From the NCBI RefSeq assembly GCF_900188185.1, contig NZ_FZPA01000009.1:1-64000 (forward strand): DNA of 64,000 bases. Direction: 5' to 3'. Source of the DNA: Sphingopyxis indica (GTDB lineage Bacteria > Pseudomonadota > Alphaproteobacteria > Sphingomonadales > Sphingomonadaceae). Positions within the stretch are counted from its first letter, which is position 1. Every line of letters begins with the position of its first letter. Positions 16,082-25,156 of this stretch are shown in pieces. The notes beneath the pieces were generated by a model. That model was not told the origin of the DNA. It was given only the letters and a program-made list of their open reading frames with translations, and did no database searches. The translations under genes were made by a program, and so were the position numbers.

Positions 16082-16576
16082 TCACCGCACCTTGGTATCA
16101 GACCGGGCCAGCGCGGGGAGCGCGTCGCCGTCGACTCGCATCACTGTCCACTCGTCCATCACCTTCGCGCCGAGACTTTTGTAGAAGCCGATCGAGGGCT
16201 CGTTCCAGTCGAGCACCGACCATTCGAGCCGTGCGCAGTCGCGTGTCACGCAGAGCTTCGCCAGATGCGCGAGCAGCGCCTTGCCGAGCCCGGCGCCGCG
16301 CGCGTCGGGACGCACGAACAGATCCTCGAGGTAAATGCCGGGCTTGCCCTCGAAGGTCGAAAAATTGTGGAAGAAGAGCGCGAAACCCTGCGGCGTCCCG
16401 TCGATCTCGCCGATCACCACCTCGGCATAGGGCCGCGCGCCGAAGAGATTTTCGCCGAGTGCCGCTTCGTCGAAGCGGACCGCGTGCAGCAATTTCTCAT
16501 ACTCCGCAAGTTCGCGGATAAAGGCGGCGATGAGCGGAAGGTCGGCGGGCGCCGCAGGACGGATCGAGAGGGTCAT
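16082..16576 (-). CDS. GNAT N-acetyltransferase (SSAT-like)
   Basis: A 164-residue GNAT domain. The acetyl-CoA pyrophosphate loop is RPDARGAGLGKALL, preceded by IYLEDLFV and followed by LEWSVLDWNEPSIGFYKSLGA, a pattern close to diamine (spermidine/spermine) acetyltransferases and ThiaLysine acetyltransferases. Start at 16576 (MTLSIRPA) is chosen because the family begins there; ten more codons are possible upstream. The substrate is not determined. Confidence 0.8.
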   Translation of the reverse strand: MTLSIRPAAPADLPLIAAFIRELAEYEKLLHAVRFDEAALGENLFGARPYAEVVIGEIDGTPQGFALFFHNFSTFEGKPGIYLEDLFVRPDARGAGLGKALLAHLAKLCVTRDCARLEWSVLDWNEPSIGFYKSLGAKVMDEWTVMRVDGDALPALARSDTKVR

Positions 16577-16639
16577 GTCGGCGCTGTGTCGGGTTGAGTG
16601 CGTCATGTCAAACTTCGACCGTTACGGGACATTCTTCCT

Positions 16640-16715
16640 CGTCACCCCGGACTTGATCCGGGGTCCATGGGCGCGGCGCCGGTGGGATGGATCCCGGATC
16701 AAGTCCGGGATGACG
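16640..16715. repeat. CGTCACCCCGGACTTGATCC inverted-repeat element, copy 1
   Basis: CGTCACCCCGGACTTGATCC at the left is mirrored by GGATCAAGTCCGGGATGACG at the right, with an inner GGTCCATGG/GGATGGATCC region. A second copy is at 47687-47768. It fills most of the gap between the GNAT gene start and the ispG end. Confidence 0.85.
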
Positions 16716-16775
16716 AAGAAAGCAAATGTCCGCTCCCCACGTCCGCGGGGTTGGTTATCCAGCGGGGACGGTGAC

Positions 16776-17927
16776 TCACGCCGCCTTGCCGTGCAGAGTA
16801 TCCATGCTCACCGCGCTGCCCGCCTCGATCTCGGCGGCCTTCGCTTCGACGAGCCTCACGATATGGCCGATCATGTCGGCGTCCTCAACATGGTGGTCGG
16901 TGACGCCCGACAGATAGACCATATGCTTGCCGTTGCCGCCGCCGGTGATGCCGATGTCGGTTTCGCGCGCTTCGCCGGGGCCGTTGACGACGCAGCCCAG
17001 AACCGAGAGCGACATCGGCGTCTTGATGTGCTGAAGCGCATCCTCGAGCTTTTGCACCGTGCGGATCACGTCGAAGCCCTGCCGCGCGCAGCTGGGGCAG
17101 GACACGACGCGGACGCCGCGGGTGCGGAGGCCCAGTGATTTCAGGATTTCATAGCCGACGCGCACTTCTTCCTCGGGCTCGGCCGACAGGCTGACGCGGA
17201 TCGTGTCGCCAATCCCGGCCCAGAGGAGGTTGCCGATGCCGAGCGCGCTCTTCACCGTGCCGCCGATCAACCCGCCCGCCTCGGTGACGCCGAGGTGGAG
17301 CGGGCAATCGACCGCTTCGGCGAGCTGCATGTAAGAGGCGACGGCAAGAAAGACGTCGCTGGCCTTCACCGCGACCTTATATTCGTGGAAATCATGGTCC
17401 TGTAAGAGCTTGATATGGTCGAGCGCGCTTTCGACGAGCGCCTCGGGGCAGGGTTCGCCATATTTTTCGAGCAGGTCCTTTTCGAGCGATCCCGCGTTGA
17501 CGCCGATGCGGATCGCGCAGCCATTGGCCTTGGCCGCGCGGACGACCTCACCGACGCGCTCCGACGAGCCGATGTTGCCCGGATTGATGCGCAGGCAGGC
17601 GGCACCGGCATCGGCGGCTTCGAGCGCGCGCTTATAATGGAAATGGATGTCGGCGATGATCGGAATGCGCGCCGCGCGGACGATCTTGCCCAATGCGGCA
17701 GTGCTGTCGGTGTCGGGGCACGAGACGCGGATCAGGTCGGCGCCGGCCTCCTCGCAGCGGCGGATCTGGTCGATCGTCGCCACCGGATCGCTCGTCGGCG
17801 TGTTGGTCATCGTCTGCACCGTGATCGGCGCGCCGCCGCCGACGGGAACGCTGCCGACCATGATCCGGCGGCTTGTCCGCCGCGCAATGTCGCGCCAGGG
17901 GCGCAGGCCGGGATTGTGATCGCTCAT
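16776..17927 (-). CDS. ispG: 4-hydroxy-3-methylbut-2-en-1-yl diphosphate synthase (flavodoxin)
   Basis: Iron-sulfur enzyme of the MEP isoprenoid pathway that converts ME-cPP to HMBPP. The 383-residue protein has the TIM-barrel start [38 protein letters not shown], and the [4Fe-4S] ligands in [11 protein letters not shown] and [11 protein letters not shown]. The ATG at 17927 fits the family N-terminus ([10 protein letters not shown] soon after). It is divergent from a TorF porin gene. Confidence 0.96.
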   Translation of the reverse strand: MSDHNPGLRPWRDIARRTSRRIMVGSVPVGGGAPITVQTMTNTPTSDPVATIDQIRRCEEAGADLIRVSCPDTDSTAALGKIVRAARIPIIADIHFHYKRALEAADAGAACLRINPGNIGSSERVGEVVRAAKANGCAIRIGVNAGSLEKDLLEKYGEPCPEALVESALDHIKLLQDHDFHEYKVAVKASDVFLAVASYMQLAEAVDCPLHLGVTEAGGLIGGTVKSALGIGNLLWAGIGDTIRVSLSAEPEEEVRVGYEILKSLGLRTRGVRVVSCPSCARQGFDVIRTVQKLEDALQHIKTPMSLSVLGCVVNGPGEARETDIGITGGGNGKHMVYLSGVTDHHVEDADMIGHIVRLVEAKAAEIEAGSAVSMDTLHGKAA

Positions 17928-18035
17928 ATTGCATGCCAGATAAAAGAGGAGCCGTGGCCGCTCTTTAGACGTCCGGCCGTCGCTTGGCAAAGGCCATGCG
18001 GGCGGGGGACCGTCCCGATTTCGAGAGGAGTTTCC

Positions 18036-18782
18036 ATGCAGTTTCCGGTCAAGGCGTGTTTCGGCGCGCTGCTTGCCCTGTCGTTCGTTCCCGCCGCCGC
18101 ATCGGCGCAGGGTGTTCCGAGCGGCCCGCTTTCGGTGTCGGGCGGCATCAATGTCGTATCCGACTATCGCTTCCGCGGCATTTCGCGGTCGGAGGAAAAG
18201 GTCGAGCTGCAGTCGAGCATAACCGTGACCCATATCAGCGGACTCTATGCGGGGGCCTGGGGGTCGGGGCTGCCCGACAGCCCGCGCTATGGCCAGTATG
18301 AACTCGACCTCTACGGCGGCTATGCCACCGAAATCGCTCCGGGCACGTCGATCGACGTCGGTGCGACCTATTATGTCTATCCGGGCAATCGCGACCGGGC
18401 CGGGCCGAGCGACTATATCGAAGCGGTGGGCCGGCTATCGCACGATCTGGGCCCGGTCTCGGCGACCGCGATGCTCGCCTATGCGCCGAAGCAGGTATCG
18501 CTCGGCGACGACGACAATCTCTATCTGAATCTCGACCTGTCGTCGGGTATTCCGAACACTCCGGTCACCTTGACCGCGTCGGCCGGCTACACCGACGGCG
18601 CGCTGGGCGCTGCGGCCGCCGACCGCAATTATCTCGACTGGTCGCTCGGCGCGCGCATCATACACGGGCCGGTGACGTTGTCGGCGCGCTATGTCGATAC
18701 CGACATCCGCAAGACGGGGGTGAAGGCGGTCGATACGCTTTACGATCCGACCCTGGTTTTCGGTATCGGCCTTCTTTTCTAG
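18036..18782 (+). CDS. TorF-family putative porin
   Basis: A 248-residue exported protein with a Sec signal (cleavage after AAASAQ) and then [29 protein letters not shown], the TorF/TIGR02001 signature. Alternating strands and a terminal Phe (GIGLLF) fit an outer-membrane beta-barrel. GAGAGGAG precedes the ATG. A paralogue follows 224 bp downstream. The family is linked to outer-membrane channels; the substrate is unknown. Confidence 0.85.
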   Translation: MQFPVKACFGALLALSFVPAAASAQGVPSGPLSVSGGINVVSDYRFRGISRSEEKVELQSSITVTHISGLYAGAWGSGLPDSPRYGQYELDLYGGYATEIAPGTSIDVGATYYVYPGNRDRAGPSDYIEAVGRLSHDLGPVSATAMLAYAPKQVSLGDDDNLYLNLDLSSGIPNTPVTLTASAGYTDGALGAAAADRNYLDWSLGARIIHGPVTLSARYVDTDIRKTGVKAVDTLYDPTLVFGIGLLF

Positions 18783-18915
18783 TATTTTGAAATAATATTG
18801 CCGGTGTAACCGGTTTAGCGAAAGGTAGTTGTTGCAAATTTGTCACATAGCCCATTATTTGGGCAGCTTATGGAACTTTTCCCATTGTGCGGTGCGGCAA
18901 CTTTGTGAAAGAGGA

Positions 18916-18940
18916 GGGCTCGTCTGACAGGACCGAGCCC
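18916..18940 (+). other. short hairpin in the leader of the second TorF gene
   Basis: GGGCTCG (18916-18922) pairs with CGAGCCC (18934-18940) and is followed by GAAAAAGAG. It lies about 70 bases before the second porin start within an AT-richer stretch that must also hold that gene's promoter. It could be a leader structure or a weak terminator of the first porin transcript. Confidence 0.3.
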
Positions 18941-19006
18941 GAAAAAGAGGCCGGCCATCAGGCAGCAGGCAGGGACGATCCGTTTATTTGTTCAGAGGAT
19001 CTGTCC

Positions 19007-19738
19007 ATGAAGAATTTCTCCCGCGCGTGCCTCGGCATGCTTCTCGCCGCCGCCGCGGTTCCGACGGCCGCCCATGCCCAGGAAGAAGAAGACAGCAGCG
19101 GTATCTCCATTTCGGGCACCGCGACCGTCGTCAGCGACTATCGCTTCCGCGGCTTCAGCCAGTCGAACGAGGAAGCCGCGATCCAGGGCGGCTTCACGAT
19201 CAGCCACGACAGCGGCCTCTATATCGGGACCTGGGGGTCGAGCATCGGCTTTGCCAACGGCACCGAAATCGACGTCGTCGGCGGCTATTCGCACGAGCTT
19301 GTTCCGGGCCTGACCGCCGACATCGGCGCGACCCTCTATCTCTATCCCGGCACCGCGGACAGCTCGATCATCGAGCCCTATCTCGCGATGTCGGGCGATA
19401 TCGGTCCCGCGTCGATCAAGACGGCGATTGCCTGGGCGCCGAGCGGGCAGGATTCGCTCGGAGACGACAGCGGCGTCTATATCTACACCGACGCCGGCGT
19501 GGCGATCCCGAGCACGCCGTTCAGCCTCAACGGCCATATCGGCTTCGCCAAAAGCGACAGCTTCCTCGGCGGCGCCGACGGCAGCGTCGTCGACTATTCG
19601 ATCGGCGTATCGGCGAGCTGGAAGGCGCTCACGGGCAGTGTCGCCTATGTGAACACCGATGCGCCCAAGGCGCTCGGCTACAAGGAAAGCGTCGGCGCCG
19701 ACGGCGCGGTCATCTTTTCGCTCGGCGTCTCCTTCTGA
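19007..19738 (+). CDS. TorF-family putative porin, second copy
   Basis: A 243-residue paralogue of the preceding porin: signal peptide ending AAHAQ, then an acidic EEEDSS linker, [27 protein letters not shown] and a barrel ending SLGVSF with the outer-membrane C-terminal Phe. The two share the same fold cues (DYRFRG, YPG, SLGDD) but have clearly diverged, so the duplication is old. Its own AT-rich upstream region suggests separate control. Confidence 0.85.
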   Translation: MKNFSRACLGMLLAAAAVPTAAHAQEEEDSSGISISGTATVVSDYRFRGFSQSNEEAAIQGGFTISHDSGLYIGTWGSSIGFANGTEIDVVGGYSHELVPGLTADIGATLYLYPGTADSSIIEPYLAMSGDIGPASIKTAIAWAPSGQDSLGDDSGVYIYTDAGVAIPSTPFSLNGHIGFAKSDSFLGGADGSVVDYSIGVSASWKALTGSVAYVNTDAPKALGYKESVGADGAVIFSLGVSF

Positions 19739-19786
19739 CGCCGGGCCCGGGGCGGCTTCTGGGGGGAGGCCGCCCCGTCCTATTGT

Positions 19787-19863
19787 CGTCATTGCGAGCG
19801 CAGCGAAGCGATCCAGCGCGTGCGTAAACCGCTCTGGATTGCTTCGCTGCGCTCGCAATGACG
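19787..19863. repeat. CGTCATTGCGAG inverted-repeat element, copy 2
   Basis: CGTCATTGCGAGCGCAGCGAAGCGATCC mirrored by GGATTGCTTCGCTGCGCTCGCAATGACG. It separates the convergent porin and lldD genes, ending eight bases from the lldD stop, and may end both transcripts. Confidence 0.85.
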
Positions 19864-19870
19864 ATTCAGA

Positions 19871-21019
19871 CTATCGCCAGCGCAGATTGTCCCGCCCCAG
19901 GTCGGCGAGGCTCCTTGCGCCCATCAGCTTCATGCCCCGCTCGATCTCGGCGCGCAGCAGCGCGACCGCACGATCGACCCCCGCCTCGCCCGCGGCGGCC
20001 AGCGCATAAAGATAGAGCCGTCCGCCCGAACAGGCCTTGGCGCCGACCGACAGCGCTTTCAGCACATGCGTGCCGCGGGTGATGCCGCCGTCGCAGATCA
20101 CCTCGAGCTTGTCGCCGACCGCATCGACGATGTCGGCGAGCGCGTCGAAAGGCGCGATGCTCCCGTCGAGCTGGCGCCCGCCATGGTTCGACACCATGAT
20201 CGCCGTCGCGCCGATGTCGGCCGCGCGCTTCGCATCCTCGACCGCGGCGATCCCTTTCAGGCAGAAGGGGCCGTCCCATATTTTGCGGATCGCCTCGGCG
20301 CGCTTCCAGTCGAGGCTCTGGTCGAGCATCGAGGTGAAATAGTCGGCGACCGATTTGGGGACGCTCGATCCTTCGGACACATGCGTCGCAAGATTCGGCA
20401 GGCTGAATTTTTCGCGCAGGATGTAGTTCAATCCCCAGCCGGGCTTGGCCGCATAGCTCAGCATATTGCGCGCGGTGAAGCGCGGCGGCGAGGTAAAGCC
20501 CGAGCGCAGGCAGCGTTCGCGATTGCCACCGACGATCGTGTCGACGGTGAGCGCCACCGCATCGAACCTCGCGTCGCGCGCGGCTTCCAGCATCGCGCGA
20601 TTCAGCCCTTCGTCCTTGTGGACGTAAAGTTGGAACAGCTTCGGCCCATCGGTGAGCGCTCCCGCTTCGGCGAGGCCGATCGTCGCGAGGCTCGATATGC
20701 CGGCGACCGTCCCCGCCTTCGCCGCCGCGCGCAGCACCGCGCGCTCGCCCTGCCAGTGGAACAGCCGCTGGAGCGCCGTGGGGGAAAGGAACAGCGGCAT
20801 CGCGATTTCACGCCCGAACAAGGTCGTGCGCATGTCAACCGTCTCGACACCCGCGAGCACGCGCGGGACGAGGTCGCAGGCATCGAACGCCGCGCGATTG
20901 CGGCGGCGCGTCACCTCGTCGTCGGCGGCGCCGTCGATATAGTCGAACACCGGCCACGGCAGCCGCCGCTTCGCGAGCGCGCGGAAATCGTCGATATTAT
21001 GGCAGTCGGTCAGGCGCAC
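19871..21019 (-). CDS. lldD: FMN-dependent alpha-hydroxy-acid (L-lactate) dehydrogenase
   Basis: A 382-residue TIM-barrel flavoenzyme oxidising L-lactate or a similar 2-hydroxy acid. It has the N-terminal DYIDGAADDEVT, FLSPTALQRLFHWQGE, FMN-binding region and the catalytic His motif SNHGGRQLD, then DGGITRGTHVLKAL. The usual form of the last motif is GGIRRGTD, so the phosphate loop is slightly altered. GTG start. By context, lactate from the glyoxalase route could feed it, but family members also oxidise glycolate and mandelate. Confidence 0.87.
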   Translation of the reverse strand: MRLTDCHNIDDFRALAKRRLPWPVFDYIDGAADDEVTRRRNRAAFDACDLVPRVLAGVETVDMRTTLFGREIAMPLFLSPTALQRLFHWQGERAVLRAAAKAGTVAGISSLATIGLAEAGALTDGPKLFQLYVHKDEGLNRAMLEAARDARFDAVALTVDTIVGGNRERCLRSGFTSPPRFTARNMLSYAAKPGWGLNYILREKFSLPNLATHVSEGSSVPKSVADYFTSMLDQSLDWKRAEAIRKIWDGPFCLKGIAAVEDAKRAADIGATAIMVSNHGGRQLDGSIAPFDALADIVDAVGDKLEVICDGGITRGTHVLKALSVGAKACSGGRLYLYALAAAGEAGVDRAVALLRAEIERGMKLMGARSLADLGRDNLRWR

Positions 21020-21046
21020 CCAAATCCCCCCGTTCGAAATAGATAT

Positions 21047-21343
21047 CCTCTCCCATAGGGAGAGGTGGCGGCGCTTGCCAGCTTGCTGGCTAGAGCAAAT
21101 TGCGCGAAATCTGAATCATCCGCATCCCCGAGCGAAGACGAGGGGCTCGTTCGAGCGGAGCGAGAACCGCAGCGTCGCCGCCTCGACTTCGCTCGGGGAG
21201 ACGGTGCAGATTTCCGGCACGATGCTCTAGCAAAGCCGGGTGAGGGGATGCCAGAAGCGCATGTCTTTAGCGCTGTGCCCCTCTCCCGCTGCGACCAGGC
21301 GGCAAAGCCGCCAAGTCTCGTTGCCCTCTCCCAAGGGGAGAGG
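21047..21343. repeat. REP-like element, CCTCTCCC family, carrying an inserted MITE
   Basis: CCTCTCCCATAGGGAGAGG at 21047-21065 and CCCTCTCCCAAGGGGAGAGG at 21324-21343 are the outer palindromes. The inner GCTTGCCAGCTTGCTGGC arm is interrupted after GGCTAG and resumes at CTAGCAAAGCCGGG. The interrupting segment is listed separately. This accounts for the 327-bp gap before the FAD oxidoreductase gene. Confidence 0.75.
21090..21230. mobile_element. MITE-like insertion flanked by CTAG duplication
   Basis: Imperfect terminal inverted repeats: the left end reads TAGAGCAAATTGCGCGAAATC and the right end, inverted, TAGAGCATCGTGCCGGAAATC. CTAG occurs at both junctions (21090-21093 and 21227-21230), consistent with a 4-bp target duplication within the host REP element. 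It has an inner CCCCGAGCGAAG / CTTCGCTCGGGG stem and codes for no transposase. Confidence 0.55.
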
Positions 21344-21346
21344 AGA

Positions 21347-22570
21347 TCAGGCGACCAGCCGCGAGAGCGCCCATCGCGGCTCGACCGGGCGGCTCGCCTC
21401 CTCGACATGCGCGGCGACGCGTGCGCCGATTGCCGGGGCGAGCGCAAAGGCACGGCCGGCGCCGCCGCCGACGAGCCAGACGCGCGGGTGGCCGGGCAGG
21501 CGGTCGAGCAGCAGGTCGCCGGTCGCCGTGCGGCAATCGTGCGTCGCCGCGCTCGCGACGACCGGCGCATCGGCAAGGCGGGGAAGGCGGGCCGCGACCC
21601 ATTGCCGCACCTCGGCAAGCGCGCGGTCATCGGCGCGGCGGTCGAAGCTGTCGGGATCGACGCTCGCATCGGGCGTGCTCTTCCGTACGCGCACGCCGAC
21701 GCCCTCGACATCGGGAAGCAGGTTGAAGCCATAGGCGCGGTCGACGAGCGCGGGCATTGCGGGCGGCCGGAATTGCGTGTCGCCCTGCCCGGGGCCGAAG
21801 TGGAAGATATTGTGGCGCACCGCCGACAGATGCTGCGGGGTCAAAAGCTGCGGGAAGAGCTCGGTCAGCCATGCGCCGCTCGCATAGACGAGGCTGTCCG
21901 CGCTGCCGCCGTCGGGAAGGACATAGCGGTCGCGGCGCTTGTCGCGCAGCGGCGCGGGCATCACCATATCCTCGGGCGTGACCTGCGCGTCGAGAATCGT
22001 TTCGAGCACGCCGCGGCGTCCGGCGAGCATCGCCCCCTTTTCGGCGACCAGCGCCGCTTCTTCGGGCCGCCATGCGACCTGCGTGTAGCGCGGGCGGAGT
22101 GCCTCGCCGGTCAGCCGCTCGCTGCCGCGCATCGCGGCGAAATTGTCGGTCGCGGCGAGCGTCGTCACCGCTTCGCACGGGGCAAGGATCGGCAGGCTCG
22201 CGGTGTCCGAAAGCCGCTCCCACGCCGCGCGGCTCTCTTCGACCAGCCCCGCATAGAGCGCGTCGCCGCCCTGCACAGGATCGAGCATCATCGACGGCAG
22301 GTTCGACGCCGCGCGGCCGTTGCCCGCGCCATAGGCGTCGAACAGCCGCACGCTCAGCCCCTTGCGGACGAGGTGCCACGCGGTCCATGCGCCGAGCGCG
22401 CCGGCGCCGACAACCGCGACATCGACGTGGCGTTCGGGCGCCTTGGCGCCCTTGCGCCGGCGCGAGCGGCGCGGATCGGGCGGATCGTTCCGTTTCGGCT
22501 TTTTCGCTCCGCCGAGCGCCAGTGCCGCCGGGGCGGTCGCCATCGCTGCGAGCAGGCGGCGGCGATCCAT
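21347..22570 (-). CDS. FAD-dependent oxidoreductase (DAO family), Tat-exported
   Basis: A 407-residue protein with a twin-arginine signal (MDRRRLLAAMATAPAALALGG), a basic linker, then the dinucleotide fold VDVAVVGAGALGAWTAWHLVRKG and a C-terminal GDLLLDRLPGHPRVWLVGGGAGRAFALAP, the DAO (D-amino-acid oxidase/glycine oxidase) pattern. It should oxidise a C-N bond of an amino acid or amine in the periplasm. It is the last gene of a three-gene minus-strand operon after an amidohydrolase and a 3-hydroxyisobutyrate dehydrogenase-like protein. Confidence 0.8.
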   Translation of the reverse strand: MDRRRLLAAMATAPAALALGGAKKPKRNDPPDPRRSRRRKGAKAPERHVDVAVVGAGALGAWTAWHLVRKGLSVRLFDAYGAGNGRAASNLPSMMLDPVQGGDALYAGLVEESRAAWERLSDTASLPILAPCEAVTTLAATDNFAAMRGSERLTGEALRPRYTQVAWRPEEAALVAEKGAMLAGRRGVLETILDAQVTPEDMVMPAPLRDKRRDRYVLPDGGSADSLVYASGAWLTELFPQLLTPQHLSAVRHNIFHFGPGQGDTQFRPPAMPALVDRAYGFNLLPDVEGVGVRVRKSTPDASVDPDSFDRRADDRALAEVRQWVAARLPRLADAPVVASAATHDCRTATGDLLLDRLPGHPRVWLVGGGAGRAFALAPAIGARVAAHVEEASRPVEPRWALSRLVA

Positions 22571-24223
22571 TCAGCTGCCCTTGCGCTTGTAATAGCGATA
22601 GCCGCCGATCCAGGTTTCGCGCGGGGCCATGCCGCGGATCTCGCTCGGGCTCGCGAGCAGCGGGTCGGCATCGAGGATCAGGAAGTCGGCGCGCATCCCG
22701 GGCATCAGCGTGCCGATGCGGTCCTCGGCGAAGCCCGCGAAGGCGGCGCTGCGGGTGAAGCCGTCGAGCGCGGTCTCGCGGCTCACCGTTTCCTCCGGGT
22801 GCCAGCCGCCGAAAGGCTGGCCCTGCGCGTCGGTGCGCGAGATGGCGGCGGCGATGCCGGGGAAGGGGTTCGCGCTCTCGACCGGCACGTCCGACCCGAA
22901 GGCGAGGCGCACGCCCGCGGTCTCCATGCTGCGCCAGGCATAGGCGCCCTTGAGCCGCTCGGGGCCGAGCCGCGCTTCGGCCATCAGCCGGTCCGACGGC
23001 TGGTGGATCGGCTGCATCGAGGCGACGACGCCGAGCTGCTTGAAGCGCGGGATGTCGATGGGATCGACGATCTGCGCATGTTCGATGCGCCAGCGGCGCT
23101 CGCCGGGCAGGTCGGCGTTGAGGTCGGTGATCGCGTCGAGCGCTTCGGCATTGGCGGCATCGCCGATCGCGTGGATCGCGACCTGGAACCCGTCCATCGA
23201 CGCGCGCACCATCTTGTTGCGCAGCTGCGCCGGCGTGAGCAAAGGCAGGCCTTTCTGCCCCGGCGCGTCGGCATAGGGCGCCTTCAGCCACGCGCCGCGC
23301 GACCCCAGCGCGCCGTCGAGATAGAGTTTCACCCCGACCATGCGCAGCTTGTCGTCATAGAGCCAGGGGGTCGGTCCCGGCCCGCCGATCAGCGCCATAT
23401 TGTCGACGTCATGGCCATAGCTGATGATACGGATGGCAAGCTGATGCTTGTCGCCGGCGCGGCGATAGCTTTGCCAGTCGTCGATCGTCGTGCCCATGTC
23501 GGCGATGGTCGTGATCCCCTGTTCGAGCAGCTTTTGCTGCGCGAGCAGGAAGGCGCGGTCGCGGTCGCGCGCGAGCGGCTTCGGCACCGCAGCGGCAATC
23601 AGATTTGTGGCAGCATCGACGAACACGCCGCTCGGCTGACCATTCGCCATTTCGATGCGGCCGCCCTCGGGTGCCTTGCTCGCAGCGGTGACGCGCGCGG
23701 CGCGCATCGCGGCGCTGTTCGCCCAGCCCGCATGGCCATCGACGCGCTCGAGCCACACCGGGCGGTCGGGGACGGCGGCGTCGAGGTCGGCGGCGTTCGG
23801 AAAGCGGCCGAGCCCCCAGGCTTCCTGGTTCCAGCCGCGCCCGATGATCCACGGCAGCTCGGGATTGTCGGCGGCATATCTGCGGATCGCGGCGAGCGCC
23901 TCGTCGAGCGATTTCGTTTCGCTGAGGTCGAGCGTCATCAGCGAAAAGCCGAGTCCCATGACGTGACCATGCGCGTCGATCAGCCCCGGAATCAGCGTCT
24001 TGCCCTTCGCGTCCTCCTTGAAGTCGGGGCGCTCGGGGCGCTTGTCCTTGCGGTCGAGCAGCTTCGCGACCTTGCCGTCCTTGTCGATGACGAGCCCGGT
24101 GAAGCGAACGAGCTTGCCGTCCTTGTCGAGCGTGATGCCGTTGACATTGTCGATCAGCGTGTCGGCATGCGCGGGGGCGGCGAAGAGCAGGGCGAGCGAA
24201 GCACAAAGCGCGGCGCGGATCAC
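22571..24223 (-). CDS. exported amidohydrolase, YtcJ-like family
   Basis: A 550-residue protein with a Sec signal (LCASLALLFAAPAHA) and a metal-dependent amidohydrolase domain: DAHGHVMGLG supplies the first histidines, then VKLYLDGALGSRG, HAIGDAANAEALDAI, RIEHAQIV and FGSDVPVESANPFPGI with the catalytic Asp, ending MRADFLILDADPL. It should cleave an amide, carbamate or lactam outside the cytoplasm. GTG start overlapping the upstream stop by four bases; its stop abuts the FAD oxidoreductase start, so the three genes act together. Confidence 0.85.
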   Translation of the reverse strand: MIRAALCASLALLFAAPAHADTLIDNVNGITLDKDGKLVRFTGLVIDKDGKVAKLLDRKDKRPERPDFKEDAKGKTLIPGLIDAHGHVMGLGFSLMTLDLSETKSLDEALAAIRRYAADNPELPWIIGRGWNQEAWGLGRFPNAADLDAAVPDRPVWLERVDGHAGWANSAAMRAARVTAASKAPEGGRIEMANGQPSGVFVDAATNLIAAAVPKPLARDRDRAFLLAQQKLLEQGITTIADMGTTIDDWQSYRRAGDKHQLAIRIISYGHDVDNMALIGGPGPTPWLYDDKLRMVGVKLYLDGALGSRGAWLKAPYADAPGQKGLPLLTPAQLRNKMVRASMDGFQVAIHAIGDAANAEALDAITDLNADLPGERRWRIEHAQIVDPIDIPRFKQLGVVASMQPIHQPSDRLMAEARLGPERLKGAYAWRSMETAGVRLAFGSDVPVESANPFPGIAAAISRTDAQGQPFGGWHPEETVSRETALDGFTRSAAFAGFAEDRIGTLMPGMRADFLILDADPLLASPSEIRGMAPRETWIGGYRYYKRKGS

Positions 24224-25098
24224 TTCGGCAGCCTCGTCACCAGCGAGCTGGTGTCCTTTCTCCCGCCACCGGCCTTCTGCACCTCGGCATAAAATTGATC
24301 GACGAGCGCCGCGACCGGCAGCGTCGCGCCATTGGCCCGTGCTTCCTCGAGCGCGAGGCCCAGATCCTTGCGCATCCAGTCGACCGCGAAGCCGAAATCG
24401 AACGCGTCCTTCGCCATCGTGTCCCAGCGGTTGAGCATCTGCCAGCTCGCCGCCGCGCCGCCCGACACCGCCTCGAACACCTTGTCGGTGTCGAGCTTTG
24501 ACGCCTGGGCAAAGCGCAGCGCTTCGGAGAGGCCTTGCAGCACCCCGGCGATCGCGATCTGGTTGACCATCTTCGTCGTCTGCCCGGCGCCCGGGCCGCC
24601 GATATGGACGATCCGCGCGGCATAGGCGCGCATTACCGGCTCGGCGGCGGTAAAGGCCGCATCGCTGCCGCCGCACATGATCGACAGCTTGCCCGCCTGC
24701 GCGCCCGATTCGCCGCCCGACACCGGCGCATCGACGCTCAGCAGCCCGCGCGCCCCCGCCTCATCGGCGAGCCGCCGCGCGATTCGCGCCGAGACGGTCG
24801 TATGATCGACGAAAACCGCACCAGCCTTCATCGCATCGAACGCGCCATTCGTCCCCAGCGTCACTTCGGCAAGGTCGTCATCGTTGCCGACGCAGGCGAG
24901 CACGGCGTCGGCCTCCTTCGCCGCCTCGGCGGGCGTCGCCGCGGCGTTGCCGCCATATTTTGCCGCCCATGCGTCGGCTTTGGCGCGGGTGCGGTTAAAG
25001 ACGGTGACGCTGTGGCCGGCCTTGACGAGATGTCCTGCCATCGGACCGCCCATGATGCCGGTGCCGATGAAGGCGATGCGCAATTTTTCTTCGCTCAT
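24220..25098 (-). CDS. 3-hydroxyisobutyrate dehydrogenase-family NAD(P) oxidoreductase
   Basis: A 292-residue beta-hydroxyacid dehydrogenase. N-terminal Rossmann motif IAFIGTGIMGGPMAGHLVKAGH, substrate-binding DAPVSGGESGAQAG, and catalytic-Lys motif GAGQTTKMVNQI. Relatives reduce glyoxylate, tartronate or succinic semialdehyde as well as 3-hydroxyisobutyrate. It heads the operon with the amidohydrolase (GTGA overlap) and is divergent from ilvA. Another in-frame ATG four codons upstream is possible. Confidence 0.87.
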   Translation of the reverse strand: MSEEKLRIAFIGTGIMGGPMAGHLVKAGHSVTVFNRTRAKADAWAAKYGGNAAATPAEAAKEADAVLACVGNDDDLAEVTLGTNGAFDAMKAGAVFVDHTTVSARIARRLADEAGARGLLSVDAPVSGGESGAQAGKLSIMCGGSDAAFTAAEPVMRAYAARIVHIGGPGAGQTTKMVNQIAIAGVLQGLSEALRFAQASKLDTDKVFEAVSGGAAASWQMLNRWDTMAKDAFDFGFAVDWMRKDLGLALEEARANGATLPVAALVDQFYAEVQKAGGGRKDTSSLVTRLPK

Positions 25099-25156
25099 GG
25101 GGCGGTCCATAGCATTGTTTGCTTCGCGCGCCAGATGGGGTAGGGCGCCTGTCGCT

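Noticed and set aside
21065..24292. 1075-codon plus-strand frame
   Set aside because: Runs antisense through the FAD oxidoreductase and amidohydrolase genes and shows no domain.
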